Shown in pieces: positions 1-7,969 of a stretch of 64,000 bases of DNA. The number at the start of each line of letters is the position of its first letter. The first letter of the stretch is position 1. This stretch comes from Curtobacterium sp. TC1 (GTDB taxonomy: Bacteria > Actinomycetota > Actinomycetes > Actinomycetales > Microbacteriaceae), in assembly GCF_019844075.1 (NCBI RefSeq), contig NZ_CP081964.1, positions 2,170,001 to 2,234,000 on the forward strand, read 5' to 3'. The notes beneath the pieces were generated by a model, which was not told the DNA's origin, did no database searches, and saw only the letters and a program-made list of their open reading frames with translations. The position numbers were made by a program, and so were the translations under genes.

Positions 1-1183
1 ACCCCGCGATCCCGAGCGTCGACAGCGCCTTGTTGTCGGTGCCGCCCGACAGCAGGTAGGGCAGCACCGGGGCGCCCGGGTCGTGCCGACCGAGGACGTC
101 GCGGACGGCGTCGACGAGCGGTCCGCCGAAGTCCTGCTCGAGACCGATGTCGCGGAAGGACATCACGACCTCGACCTCGTCGCCGGCGAGCTCCCGCACG
201 CGAGCGAGGACCGACTCCTCGTCACCGGGCAGGCAACGGATGTCGACGAGGGCCTCGGCCGTGTCCGGGATCACGTTGTGCTTGTAGCCCGCGGTCAGGA
301 CCGTCGGGTTCGTCGTGGTGTGCAAGGCGGCGTGGATGAACCGCGAGGCCGACCCCGTCGCAAGAGCGACCTCGTCCGGGCCGGTCACCGTCGGGTCCAC
401 GCCGAGGAACCGAGCGACCTCGGCGACCATCGCGTCGGTCGTGGCCGACAGGCGCACCGGCCACTCCTCGCTGCCGATCCGGGCGACGGCCGCGGCGAGC
501 TTCGTCACGGCGTTGTCGCGGATGACGTGGGAACCGTGTGCCGCCGTGCCGCGCGCGACGAGCTTGATCCACATCAGCGCCTTCTCACCCGTCTGCAGCA
601 GGTAGGCGCGGCGGTCGCCGAGGGTGATCGAGTACCCGCCCACCTCGCTGATGGCGGCGCTGGCCCCGGCGAAGACCTCGGGGTGGTGCTCGACGACGTG
701 GTGCGAGCCGAGGACTCCCCCGGCTTCCTCGTCGGCGAAGTACGCGATCACGAGATCGCGCTCGGGAGCCCCGTGCTGCTCGATGACGTCCGAGAGGGAC
801 GTGAGCATCATCGCGTCCATGTTCTTCATGTCGACGGCGCCCCGCCCCCACAGCGACCCGTCCTTGACCACGCCGCCGAACGGGTCGACCGACCAGTTCG
901 CCGGGTCGGCCGGCACGACGTCGAGGTGTCCGTGCACCACCAGTGCCGGCTTGTCCCGGTTCCGACCAGGGACGCGTGCCACGACGCTCACGCGGTCCGG
1001 CTCGGACTCGAACAGCTGCGGCTCGAGGCCCAACGTGCGCAGCTTGTCCTCGACGTAGTGCGCCGCCTCGGTCTCACCGCGCGACTTCCCCTCGCCCCAG
1101 TTCGTCGTGTCGATGCGGATGAGGTCACGCGCGATCGCCGCGGTGGCCTCGAGCTCGGTCGCGGTCGACTCCGGGTTCGTCAT
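1..1183 (-). CDS. M20/M25/M40 family metallohydrolase, 3' end cut by window edge
   Basis: Zinc-type amidohydrolase of the ArgE/DapE/carboxypeptidase G2 superfamily, expected to hydrolyse a peptide or N-acyl amide bond in the cytoplasm; the substrate cannot be read from the sequence. About 394 residues are visible from an ATG at 1183 and the C-terminus runs off the left edge. The metal-site motif HGHLDVV lies at residues 84-90, a second ligand region DMKN at 118-121, and the catalytic Glu pair in ADEEAGG at 150-156; a dimerisation-domain HGSHV follows. No clear Shine-Dalgarno is present. It is divergent from tRNA-Leu. Family assignment is firm; dipeptidase, succinyl-diaminopimelate desuccinylase and acetylornithine deacetylase cannot be separated here. 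Confidence 0.9.
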   Translation of the reverse strand, partial: MTNPESTATELEATAAIARDLIRIDTTNWGEGKSRGETEAAHYVEDKLRTLGLEPQLFESEPDRVSVVARVPGRNRDKPALVVHGHLDVVPADPANWSVDPFGGVVKDGSLWGRGAVDMKNMDAMMLTSLSDVIEQHGAPERDLVIAYFADEEAGGVLGSHHVVEHHPEVFAGASAAISEVGGYSITLGDRRAYLLQTGEKALMWIKLVARGTAAHGSHVIRDNAVTKLAAAVARIGSEEWPVRLSATTDAMVAEVARFLGVDPTVTGPDEVALATGSASRFIHAALHTTTNPTVLTAGYKHNVIPDTAEALVDIRCLPGDEESVLARVRELAGDEVEVVMSFRDIGLEQDFGGPLVDAVRDVLGRHDPGAPVLPYLLSGGTDNKALSTLGIAG

Positions 1184-1264
1184 GCCACCACGGTATCGGT
1201 GCGCACCGACGCTGCTCGGCCCGGAGACGCCGCGTGCTGGACGCGCCCGGGATGCGCGGCCGTG

Positions 1265-1294
1265 TTCATCGGGCGATCAGACCCGTGCTAGTGT
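1265..1294 (+). promoter_or_regulatory. possible tRNA-Leu promoter
   Basis: A weak -10-like TAGTGT at 1289-1294 follows TTCATC at 1265-1270 with an 18-nt spacer, about 50 nt upstream of the mature tRNA 5' end. Only position and loose consensus support it. Confidence 0.3.
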
Positions 1295-1345
1295 TTTCTC
1301 TCGGCAGGGACGCCGGGGAAACCCGGGGAAATCGCCACACATCCA

Positions 1346-1431
1346 GTCCGGATGGCGGAATTGGTAGACGCGCTAGCTTGAGGTGCTAGTGCCCGTATTA
1401 GGGCGTGGGGGTTCAAGTCCCCCTTCGGACA
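1346..1431 (+). tRNA. tRNA-Leu (anticodon GAG)
   Basis: An 86-nt class II tRNA. The acceptor strands GTCCGGA (1346-1352) and TTCGGAC (1424-1430) pair with one G-T wobble, and the discriminator is A1431. The anticodon stem CTAGC/GCTAG encloses loop TTGAGGT, giving anticodon GAG, which reads the CTC/CTT leucine codons. A long variable arm (GTGCCCGTATTAGGGCG region) is typical of tRNA-Leu, and the T loop GTTCAAGTC is present. CCA is not encoded, since CAG follows the discriminator. A terminator lies just downstream. Confidence 0.97.
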
Positions 1432-1444
1432 CAGAAACATGCGG

Positions 1445-1478
1445 TGCCCCCTGACCTTTCGGTCCGGGGGCATTTTCT
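1445..1478 (+). terminator. Rho-independent terminator after tRNA-Leu
   Basis: A hairpin at 1445-1472 has a 7-bp outer stem TGCCCCC/GGGGGCA, one mismatch, 4 inner pairs and a short loop. It is followed by TTTT at 1473-1476. Confidence 0.8.
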
Positions 1479-1533
1479 GTTGCGCCTCCCGGCGAGTGCC
1501 GCCATCGCTGCGCTCGCGGACGGGCGACAAGAT

Positions 1534-1625
1534 CGACGTCGTACGACATCGATGCTGTCGCAACGGCGCCGGCACAACGGTTGCCGGCGCGCGCCGACGA
1601 CAGAGTCGACGTCGTACGACGTCGA
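1534..1625. repeat. paired GTCGTACGAC palindromes
   Basis: Two copies of a palindromic unit lie 73 bp apart: CGACGTCGTACGACATCGA at 1534-1552 and a perfect 20-bp palindrome TCGACGTCGTACGACGTCGA at 1606-1625. Each is followed by a GATG-TGTCG tail, so they are also direct repeats of each other. The pair lies between tRNA-Leu and the 3' end of ndh. Related pairs occur at 17818-17855 and 49341-49381. No coding function is apparent. Confidence 0.75.
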
Positions 1626-1674
1626 TGGTGTCGTTCCGGGTCGGGCCGGAGCGCGGGTTGCAGCGTGCGCACAA

Positions 1675-1720
1675 ACGGACAGGAGGCGCGGTGCCAGCTG
1701 GCACCGCGCCTCCTGTCCGT
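1675..1720 (-). terminator. 46-bp perfect palindrome, probable ndh terminator
   Basis: A perfect inverted repeat centred on AGCT at 1696-1699 ends 14 nt from the ndh stop codon. On the minus strand it is followed by a short TTTGT. The core GGTGCCAGCTGGCACC is shared with hairpins near 43639 and 63270, so this is both a likely terminator and a member of a dispersed family. Confidence 0.7.
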
Positions 1721-1733
1721 CAGGTGGTTGCGT

Positions 1734-3062
1734 CTAGCTCTTCGACGCCTCGACGAAGTTGCGACGCGGGTCCGTCTCCTTGATGAGCGAGGTCGCGTCG
1801 CGGCCCGAGACGGCGCCGGTGACCCAGCCGATGACGATGCGCGCCTTGCGGTTCAGCGTCGGCATCGCGTACACGTGGTACGCGCGGTGGGCGAGCCACG
1901 CCAGCAGGTTCGTCATCTTGATGCCCTTGATGTTCGCGGCACCCTTGGCGACACCGTACGAGGCGACCGTGCCGATCGAGGGGTGGCGGTACTCCTCGAG
2001 GGGCTTGCCGGTGATCGTCGCGACGACGTTGTCCGCCGCCACGACGGCCTGGCGCACGGCGTTCTGCGCGTTCGGCGGGTAGAACGCCGGCTGCTTGTCG
2101 GCGGTCAGGTCGGGCACCTGCGCGACGTCACCGAGGCCCCAGACACCGGGGACGACCTCGTGCGTGTCCTCTGCCTCGACCTGGAGCTTCGCGTTGGCGG
2201 CGAGGTGCCCCTTCGGTCCGCGGGGCAGGTCGGAGGCGTCGAGCAGCGGGTTCGGCTTGACGCCAGCGGTCCACACGAGCAGCCCGGTCGGGATCTCGTC
2301 GCCGTCGGAGAGCTTGACGATGCCGTCCTCGGCGCTCGGCATGGTGGTCTTCAGACGCACGTCGATGCCGCGGGCGCGGAGCGACTCGAGCGTCCACTTG
2401 GACAGCTCCGGGCCGACCTCGGGCGCGACACGGTCGAGCGCGTCGATGAGGATCCAGCGGGGCTGCTCCCCCGCGAGCGACGGGTACGTCTTGATGGCGG
2501 CCTGCGAGACGTCGAAGAGCTCGCCGATCGCCTCGACACCGGTGTAGCCACCGCCGACGAAGACGCTGGTGAGCAGACGACGACGTTCGTCCTCGTCACG
2601 TGTGGCAGCGGCCTTCGCGATGTTGTCGAGGAGCTTGGCGCGCACGTAGGCGGCCTCTTCCACGCTCTTGAAGCCGACGCCGTACTCCTCGAGCCCGGGG
2701 GTCGGGAAGGTGCGGGTGACCGAGCCGAGCGCGACGACGAGCTGGTCGTAGCCGAGCGTGCGGTCGTCGCCACCGGCGGTCGCGATCGAGACGGTCTTGT
2801 CCGCCGACGAGATCCCGGTGACCTTGCCCTGGATGACGCGGGTCTTGCGCAGCGCACGGCGCAGTTCGACGGTGACGTCCTTCGGGGCGATGTGGCCGCC
2901 GGCGACCTCGGGCAGGAACGGCAGGTACGTGTAGTAGGTGTTCTGGTCCACGAGCGTGATGCGCATGGGCACGGTCGCTGCGTGCTTCTGCAGCTGCTTG
3001 ACGGTGCTGTAGCCAGCGGAGCCGCCGCCGAGGACGAGGACGTGAGGGATCGAGTCTGCCAT
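1734..3062 (-). CDS. ndh: NAD(P)/FAD-dependent oxidoreductase, type II NADH dehydrogenase
   Basis: A single-subunit, non-proton-pumping NADH:menaquinone oxidoreductase of the respiratory chain, acting at the inner face of the membrane. The 442-residue length is typical of NDH-2. An FAD-binding Rossmann motif LGGGSAGY lies at residues 11-18, a second dinucleotide site VFVGGGYTGVE at 168-177, and the FAD-closing GLGDVAQVP at about 309-317; a WTAGVKPNP segment near 264-272 is characteristic. No long membrane helix is seen, as expected for a monotopic enzyme. It is transcribed alone, with a large hairpin immediately after its stop. Ndh and ferredoxin-reductase-like family members overlap in sequence, but the motif set favours Ndh. 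Confidence 0.88.
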   Translation of the reverse strand: MADSIPHVLVLGGGSAGYSTVKQLQKHAATVPMRITLVDQNTYYTYLPFLPEVAGGHIAPKDVTVELRRALRKTRVIQGKVTGISSADKTVSIATAGGDDRTLGYDQLVVALGSVTRTFPTPGLEEYGVGFKSVEEAAYVRAKLLDNIAKAAATRDEDERRRLLTSVFVGGGYTGVEAIGELFDVSQAAIKTYPSLAGEQPRWILIDALDRVAPEVGPELSKWTLESLRARGIDVRLKTTMPSAEDGIVKLSDGDEIPTGLLVWTAGVKPNPLLDASDLPRGPKGHLAANAKLQVEAEDTHEVVPGVWGLGDVAQVPDLTADKQPAFYPPNAQNAVRQAVVAADNVVATITGKPLEEYRHPSIGTVASYGVAKGAANIKGIKMTNLLAWLAHRAYHVYAMPTLNRKARIVIGWVTGAVSGRDATSLIKETDPRRNFVEASKS

Positions 3063-3094
3063 TCCTCCGGTCTACCGGACTTTGGCTTGGCGCG

Positions 3095-3304
3095 TCATGA
3101 GCTGCGCGGCCTGTCGCGCAGCCGCCACCAGGCCGTCTCCGCCAGGTCGACACCCGTGTAGACGCCGTGCGGGGTCCGTCGGGACTCGGTCAGCGAGAAC
3201 CGTCGCAGCCGGTAGCCGCCCCCGAACCGGTCGATGATCGCCTCGGGAGAGGACTCCGCGTCGCGTTTGACGTACCAGGTGCGGTCGTCGACGGACTCGA
3301 TCAC
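3095..3304 (-). CDS. small protein of unknown function, 69 aa
   Basis: Not recognised. A GTG start at 3304, 25 nt after the helicase stop, gives a compact protein with alternating charged and aromatic residues (WYVKRD, FGGGYRLRRF, ETAWWRLRD) and no signal peptide or membrane segment. The position in the dinB-helicase operon and the non-random composition support it being real; an upstream in-frame extension to 3415 overlaps the helicase end and is arginine-rich like a shadow frame, so it is not used. Function is unknown; co-transcription with repair genes is inference. Confidence 0.6.
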   Translation of the reverse strand: MIESVDDRTWYVKRDAESSPEAIIDRFGGGYRLRRFSLTESRRTPHGVYTGVDLAETAWWRLRDRPRSS

Positions 3305-3329
3305 GGGCGGACCGCCCGGACCGCACCCG

Positions 3330-5288
3330 TCACCGGCGCCCGCCGATGCGGGAGCGCAGGACGTCGATGCGCTTCTGGATCTGCTCGATGCTCGCCTGGG
3401 CCACCGCCGGACCACCGCTGATCCGCCGGAGTTCGGCGTGGATGGCGCCGTGCGGCTCGTTCGAGTGCCGCGACCAGATCGACACGAGCCGGGCGAGCTC
3501 GGTGCGCTGCTCCTTGATCGTCATGTACATCGGACGGTTCTCGGGCTCGGCGGCCTTCGGCAGGCCGTCCTTGACGGTGCGGCCCTTGGAGCGCTTCGCC
3601 TGGGTCGCCTGGCGCGCCCGGAGCAGGTCGCGCACCTGGTCGGGTTCGAGCAGCCCGGGGATGCCGATGAAGTCGAGTTCCTCGAGCGACCCGACCTCGC
3701 CGCCGGTGCCGAACTCGCCGCCGTCGTACAGGACGCGGTCGAACGACGCCTGCGAGTCGAGCGCCTCGAACGGCTGGACCTCGAGCAGGCTCTCGGACGC
3801 CCGGTCTTCCTTGTTGGCCTCGGCGACCATCGCGTCTTCGGGGTTGTACATGCCGTCGTCGGCGTCCTTGGGACGGTCGAGGGCGTGGTCGCGTTCGAGC
3901 TCGAGGGTCGCGGCCAGCGCCATCAGGCCGGGCACGCTGGGCAGGAACACCGACGCGGTCTCCCCACGGCGGCGAGCACGCACGAAGCGGCCGATCACCT
4001 GGGCGAAGAACAGCGGGGTGCTGGCGCTCGTGGCGTAGACCCCGACGCAGAGCCGCGGGACGTCGACCCCCTCGGACACCATGCGGACGGCGACCATCCA
4101 CCGCGAGGTGTCGTCGGCGAACGCACTGATCCGGCTGGACCCGGCGGCTTCGTCGGACAGGACGACGGTCGGCCGCTCCCCGGTGATCTGCTGCAGGATC
4201 CGGGCGTACGCGCGTGCCGTGGTGGTGTCCGTCGCGATCACCAGACCGCCGGCGTCGGGCACACCACGGCGCACCTCGGTCAGGCGCTTGTCGGCTGCCG
4301 ACAGCACGGCCGGCATCCACTCGCCCTCGGGAGACAGCGCGGTGCGCCACGCCTGGGCGGTGATGTCCTTCGTCACCTGTTCGCCGAGGGAGGCCGACAT
4401 CTCGTCGCCCATCCGGGTCTTCCAGCGCATCTGGCCGGCGTAGGCCATGAACAGCACGGGCCGGACGACGCCGTCCTTCAGCGCACGGCCGTAGCCGTAG
4501 TTGTAGTCGGAGATCGAGGTGCGGATGCCCTGCTCGTCGGGTGCGTACTGGACGAACGGGATCGGCGCGGTGTCGGAGCGGAACGGCGTGCCGGACAGCG
4601 AGAGTCGTCGGGTGGCGCCGGAGAACGCTTCTCTGATGCCGTCGCCCCAGGTGAGTGCGTCGCCGCCGTGGTGGACCTCGTCGAGGACGACCAGGGTGCG
4701 CCCGCCCTCGGTGATCTTCTTGTGCACCTCGGGGTTCATGCCGACCTGGGCGTACGTGATCGCGACGCCCTGGTAGTGCCGGCCGAACATGCCGTCGCCG
4801 TTCTTGAACATCGGGTCGATCCGGATGCCCACGCGATCGGCGGAGTCGGCCCACTGCCGCTTGAGGTGCTCGGTGGGGGCGACGACCACGATGCGGTCGA
4901 CGGTGCCGCGCGCGAGCAGCTCGGTGGCCAGGCGCAGCGCGAACGTCGTCTTGCCGGCGCCGGGCGTCGCTGCCGTGAGGAAGTCGCGCGGCTCGGATTC
5001 GAAGTACTTCGTGAGGGCTTCGACCTGCCAGGCGCGGAGCTTCGACGCGGTCCCCCACGCAGCGCGGTCCGGGAACGCCGGGGACAGGTGTTGGACGGCC
5101 GAGTTGCCGGCTGCTTCGGCCAGGGCGGCCGCGTCGGCTTCGTCGCGCGCCACCGCGTCGGCGTGCGCGGACGACGATGCGCCCGACGACGTGTCGGTCG
5201 ACCCCGCGGCGCCGTCTCCGGCCCGGTCGTCCCCCGACTCGGCCCACAGCGTGGCGGGCTGCTGCTGTTCGTACTCCGCTGCGCTCAC
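3330..5288 (-). CDS. DEVH-box superfamily 2 helicase
   Basis: ATP-dependent nucleic-acid helicase or translocase with an XPB/RAD25-like layout, about 652 residues. Walker A TPGAGKTT is at 108-115, the DEVH box at 203-206, motif III-like SLSGTPFRS near 230, and motif VI-like QVIGRFVRARRRGE in the C-terminal RecA domain. The first 75 residues are acidic and low complexity. GTG at 5288 has CAGG five bases upstream; a GTG at 5309, just after the dinB stop, is a possible longer start. It lies 23 nt downstream of dinB, so the two are probably co-transcribed. A role in DNA repair is inferred from that context only. Confidence 0.85.
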   Translation of the reverse strand: MSAAEYEQQQPATLWAESGDDRAGDGAAGSTDTSSGASSSAHADAVARDEADAAALAEAAGNSAVQHLSPAFPDRAAWGTASKLRAWQVEALTKYFESEPRDFLTAATPGAGKTTFALRLATELLARGTVDRIVVVAPTEHLKRQWADSADRVGIRIDPMFKNGDGMFGRHYQGVAITYAQVGMNPEVHKKITEGGRTLVVLDEVHHGGDALTWGDGIREAFSGATRRLSLSGTPFRSDTAPIPFVQYAPDEQGIRTSISDYNYGYGRALKDGVVRPVLFMAYAGQMRWKTRMGDEMSASLGEQVTKDITAQAWRTALSPEGEWMPAVLSAADKRLTEVRRGVPDAGGLVIATDTTTARAYARILQQITGERPTVVLSDEAAGSSRISAFADDTSRWMVAVRMVSEGVDVPRLCVGVYATSASTPLFFAQVIGRFVRARRRGETASVFLPSVPGLMALAATLELERDHALDRPKDADDGMYNPEDAMVAEANKEDRASESLLEVQPFEALDSQASFDRVLYDGGEFGTGGEVGSLEELDFIGIPGLLEPDQVRDLLRARQATQAKRSKGRTVKDGLPKAAEPENRPMYMTIKEQRTELARLVSIWSRHSNEPHGAIHAELRRISGGPAVAQASIEQIQKRIDVLRSRIGGRR

Positions 5289-5311
5289 TGGACCTGATTC
5301 TACCGCCACCG

Positions 5312-6556
5312 TCAGTCCTGCCTGGCGTGCGGGACGTGGCCGTCGGGGGTCCGGCGGACCAGGGATGCCGGTCGCAGCACGCCTGCGCCGAACCGCGCGG
5401 CGACCGCGTCCACCGTGGTCTCGGTCTCGCGCCACGGCGCGTCGTCGTCCCAGAGCGCGTTGCTCGCCGCGGCCGGCACGAGGTTCTCGCCGCGGACCCC
5501 GATGAGCCGGATCCGGTTGCCCGGCCGGTGCAGCACGTCGTACAGCTCGACGGCTTCACGGTGCAGCCGCTTGGCGACGTCGGTGGGCTCGGCGAGGGTC
5601 CGCGAGCGGGTCAGGGTGGTGAAGTCGGTGTAGCGGACCTTGAGCGCGACGGTGCGGGCCTGCACGTCCGCGTGACGCAGGCGGACGGCGACCTTGTCGG
5701 CGAGGCGCAGGAGTTCACGCGCGACGTCGTCCCGCTCGGTCAGGTCGTGGCCGAACGTGACCTCGTGTCCGATGGACTTCTCGCCGACGCCGGTGTCGAC
5801 GACGCGGGGATCGCGCCCCCACGACAGGTCGTGCAGGCGCTGGCCACCAGCGGGCCCGAGGGCGGACACGAGCGACCCGAGGGGCGTGTTCGCCAGGTCG
5901 CCGACGGTCCGGATGCCACGGCGCTCGAGGGTCTCCTGCGTCTTGCCGCCGACACCCCAGAGCGCCGAGACCGGCTGCGGGTGCAGGAACGCGATGGTGT
6001 CGGCTCCGGGGACGACGAGCAGCCCGTCCGGCTTGGACCGGCTCGACGCGAGCTTCGCCACGAACTTGGTCGATGCGGCGCCGACCGAACAGTGCAGGCC
6101 CGTCTCGGCGTGGACCGTGCGTCGGATGGCCCGACCGATCTCCCACGGCGTGCCGTACAGCCGGAGCGCACCGGCGACGTCGAGGAACGCCTCGTCGATG
6201 CCGAGCCGCTCGACCCGCGGGGTGAACCGGTCGAAGACCGCCATCACCGCGGCGGACTTGTCGCGGTACTTCTCGAAGTGCGGCTCGACGATGATCGCGT
6301 TCGGGCAGCGGCGCTTCGCGATGGCCATCGGCATCGCGGAGTTCACCCCGTACTTGCGGGCCTCGTACGTCGCCGCGGTGACCACGGACCGGTCGGAGTC
6401 GTGGCCGACGATGACCGGCAACCCCACCAGGTCGGGCCGGTCGAGCAGTTCGACGGACGCGAAGAAGGCGTCCATGTCGACGTGCAGCACCGTCGCCGAG
6501 ATGTCGTCCACCGGGGCGTCGGAGACGAGCCGGTTGCTACCGTCCTGCTTGCTCAC
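5312..6556 (-). CDS. dinB: DNA polymerase IV (Y-family translesion polymerase)
   Basis: Error-prone DNA polymerase that bypasses lesions. The 414-residue product has the catalytic motif HVDMDAFFASVE, with Asp27 and Asp29, and the second acidic pair in GIDEAFLDV at Asp121/Glu122, plus an HhH region GVGGKTQETLERRG. The steric-gate aromatic pair FF follows Asp29. A GTG at 6556 gives an N-terminus matching the family; frames upstream of it are not conserved in character. No obvious C-terminal beta-clamp peptide is visible. It heads an operon with the DEVH helicase and a 69-aa protein. Actinobacteria often have several Y-family polymerases, so DinB1 or DinB2 type is undecided. Confidence 0.92.
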   Translation of the reverse strand: MSKQDGSNRLVSDAPVDDISATVLHVDMDAFFASVELLDRPDLVGLPVIVGHDSDRSVVTAATYEARKYGVNSAMPMAIAKRRCPNAIIVEPHFEKYRDKSAAVMAVFDRFTPRVERLGIDEAFLDVAGALRLYGTPWEIGRAIRRTVHAETGLHCSVGAASTKFVAKLASSRSKPDGLLVVPGADTIAFLHPQPVSALWGVGGKTQETLERRGIRTVGDLANTPLGSLVSALGPAGGQRLHDLSWGRDPRVVDTGVGEKSIGHEVTFGHDLTERDDVARELLRLADKVAVRLRHADVQARTVALKVRYTDFTTLTRSRTLAEPTDVAKRLHREAVELYDVLHRPGNRIRLIGVRGENLVPAAASNALWDDDAPWRETETTVDAVAARFGAGVLRPASLVRRTPDGHVPHARQD

Positions 6557-6770
6557 ACCGAGATGATGCCAGGCACCACCGACATCGCCGCCCGGCTCGG
6601 CGTGCGGAGGTCGCTCTGCGCCGAGAGCACCGTGCGACCTTCGTCGATCCGTGCCGGGTTGATCGCTCGGTGCGGCGCTGCAAGGCCGCACGGAGCGGGC
6701 AACCTCGCACCAGCCCACAAGTCCCGCACCGTGCTCGCGCGCCCGGCGCCCGGCGCGCGCGGGTGCCGCG
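6557..6770. other. intergenic stretch without a recognisable gene
   Basis: This 214-bp gap lies between the acyl-CoA dehydrogenase-like gene and dinB, both on the minus strand. It contains local GC-rich inverted repeats around 6734-6775 (CGCGCGCCCGGCGCCCGGCGCGCG) that may terminate the upstream gene, and presumably the dinB promoter. No good -35/-10 pair was found. Confidence 0.4.
6734..6762 (-). terminator. possible GC-rich hairpin after the acyl-CoA dehydrogenase-like gene
   Basis: An inverted repeat pairing CGCGCGCCCGG with CCGGCGCGCGCG lies 10-35 nt past the stop on the minus strand. There is no T tract, so termination is tentative. Confidence 0.35.
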
Positions 6771-7946
6771 TCAGGCGGGCGGACCGAGCAATGACATCGC
6801 GAGGGTGCGCGCCGCCGAGTCCCGCGACGACGGGTGGTACTGCCCGGCCCGCACGTCGCGCGCCAGGCGGGCGAGCTCGCTCGACGACCGGAACGCCGAG
6901 CCCCCGACGACCCGCATCGCCTCGTCCACCACGTGCTGCGCCGTGTCCACCGCCCGCGCCTTCGTGCCGACGAGCAGCGGGAACCACCGGGCGCCGAGCT
7001 CGTCGCGTTCGTCCACCGAGCGGGCGAGGGCGTCGACCTGCAGGGTGATCGCGTCGACGGCACCGCGCAGGTCCGCGAGGGCACGACGGACGTCGGGGTC
7101 CTGCGACCGGGGCGAGCCGTCGGCCGCCGCGCGTCGCCCGACGGCGTCGACCGCCAGCGCGATGGCCCGCTCGGCGACGCCGACGTACACCGACGCGATG
7201 AGCAGCTCGAACGCCGCGAAGACCCCGAACACGAGCGGGTCCTGGTTCGGTCCGACGGGCAGCGACCGGACGATGCGGTCGGCGGGCACGTGCACGCCGT
7301 GCAGCTTCGTCGTGCGGCTCTGCGTGGCCCGCATGCCGAGGGTGTCCCAGTCGTCCAGGTGCTCGACGTCGCCGTCGGACCGGAGCACGAAGCCGTGCAC
7401 GAGCCGCGGTTCCGGCCCCGTCTCGTCCTTGCCGAACACGCTCAGCAGGTCCCACGCCGGCGCGAGGGACGTGAACACCTTGGTGCCGGTGAAGCGGTAC
7501 CCGCCGTCGCCGTCCGGCTCCGCCGTCGTCGACGAGTCGAACAGGACGGCGTCGTTGCCGGGTTCGCTCACCCCGAATGCCAGGAGTTGGTCGTCCGCAG
7601 CGTGGTCGGTGACGGCCTGGAGGAACGACCCGCCTCGCGCACGCACGGCGCGCGCCGCCTGCACCCACACCTGGTGCATGCCGAGGCCGAGTGCCGTCGC
7701 CGGCGCGGCCTGGGCGAGGGTGCGCTGGACGGCGGCCGTGGCGCGGAGGCCGAGTCCGGAGCCGCCCTGGGCCACCGGGACCCCGATGCGCAGGTAGCCG
7801 GCGGAGCGGAGCTCGTCGAGGTCCTCGGCGCAGAAGGCGTTCGCGGCGTCGTACCCGGGGGCCCGGTCGGCGATGCGGGCGAGCAGGTCGTCCGGCACGG
7901 TCCAGGGTGCCGCGTCCGTGCCGGCGTCCGTGTTGGCCTTCGTCAT
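6771..7946 (-). CDS. acyl-CoA dehydrogenase family flavoprotein
   Basis: Flavin-dependent enzyme of the acyl-CoA dehydrogenase fold, 391 residues, cytoplasmic. An N-terminal helical domain carries PVAQGGSGLGL near residue 56; a middle beta domain has FGVSEPGND and FTGTKVFTSLAP, typical substrate/flavin loops; a helical C-terminal domain ends in a conserved VVGGSAFRSSSELARLARDVR segment. The ATG start at 7946 is the only good one. Besides true acyl-CoA dehydrogenases, this fold includes DszC/SfnC-type FMNH2-dependent monooxygenases, and the absence of an obvious catalytic Glu motif leaves both open. It is divergent from an SGNH hydrolase 23 bp away. Confidence 0.8.
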   Translation of the reverse strand: MTKANTDAGTDAAPWTVPDDLLARIADRAPGYDAANAFCAEDLDELRSAGYLRIGVPVAQGGSGLGLRATAAVQRTLAQAAPATALGLGMHQVWVQAARAVRARGGSFLQAVTDHAADDQLLAFGVSEPGNDAVLFDSSTTAEPDGDGGYRFTGTKVFTSLAPAWDLLSVFGKDETGPEPRLVHGFVLRSDGDVEHLDDWDTLGMRATQSRTTKLHGVHVPADRIVRSLPVGPNQDPLVFGVFAAFELLIASVYVGVAERAIALAVDAVGRRAAADGSPRSQDPDVRRALADLRGAVDAITLQVDALARSVDERDELGARWFPLLVGTKARAVDTAQHVVDEAMRVVGGSAFRSSSELARLARDVRAGQYHPSSRDSAARTLAMSLLGPPA

Positions 7947-7969
7947 GGCACGAGACTAGGGTCCGGAGC

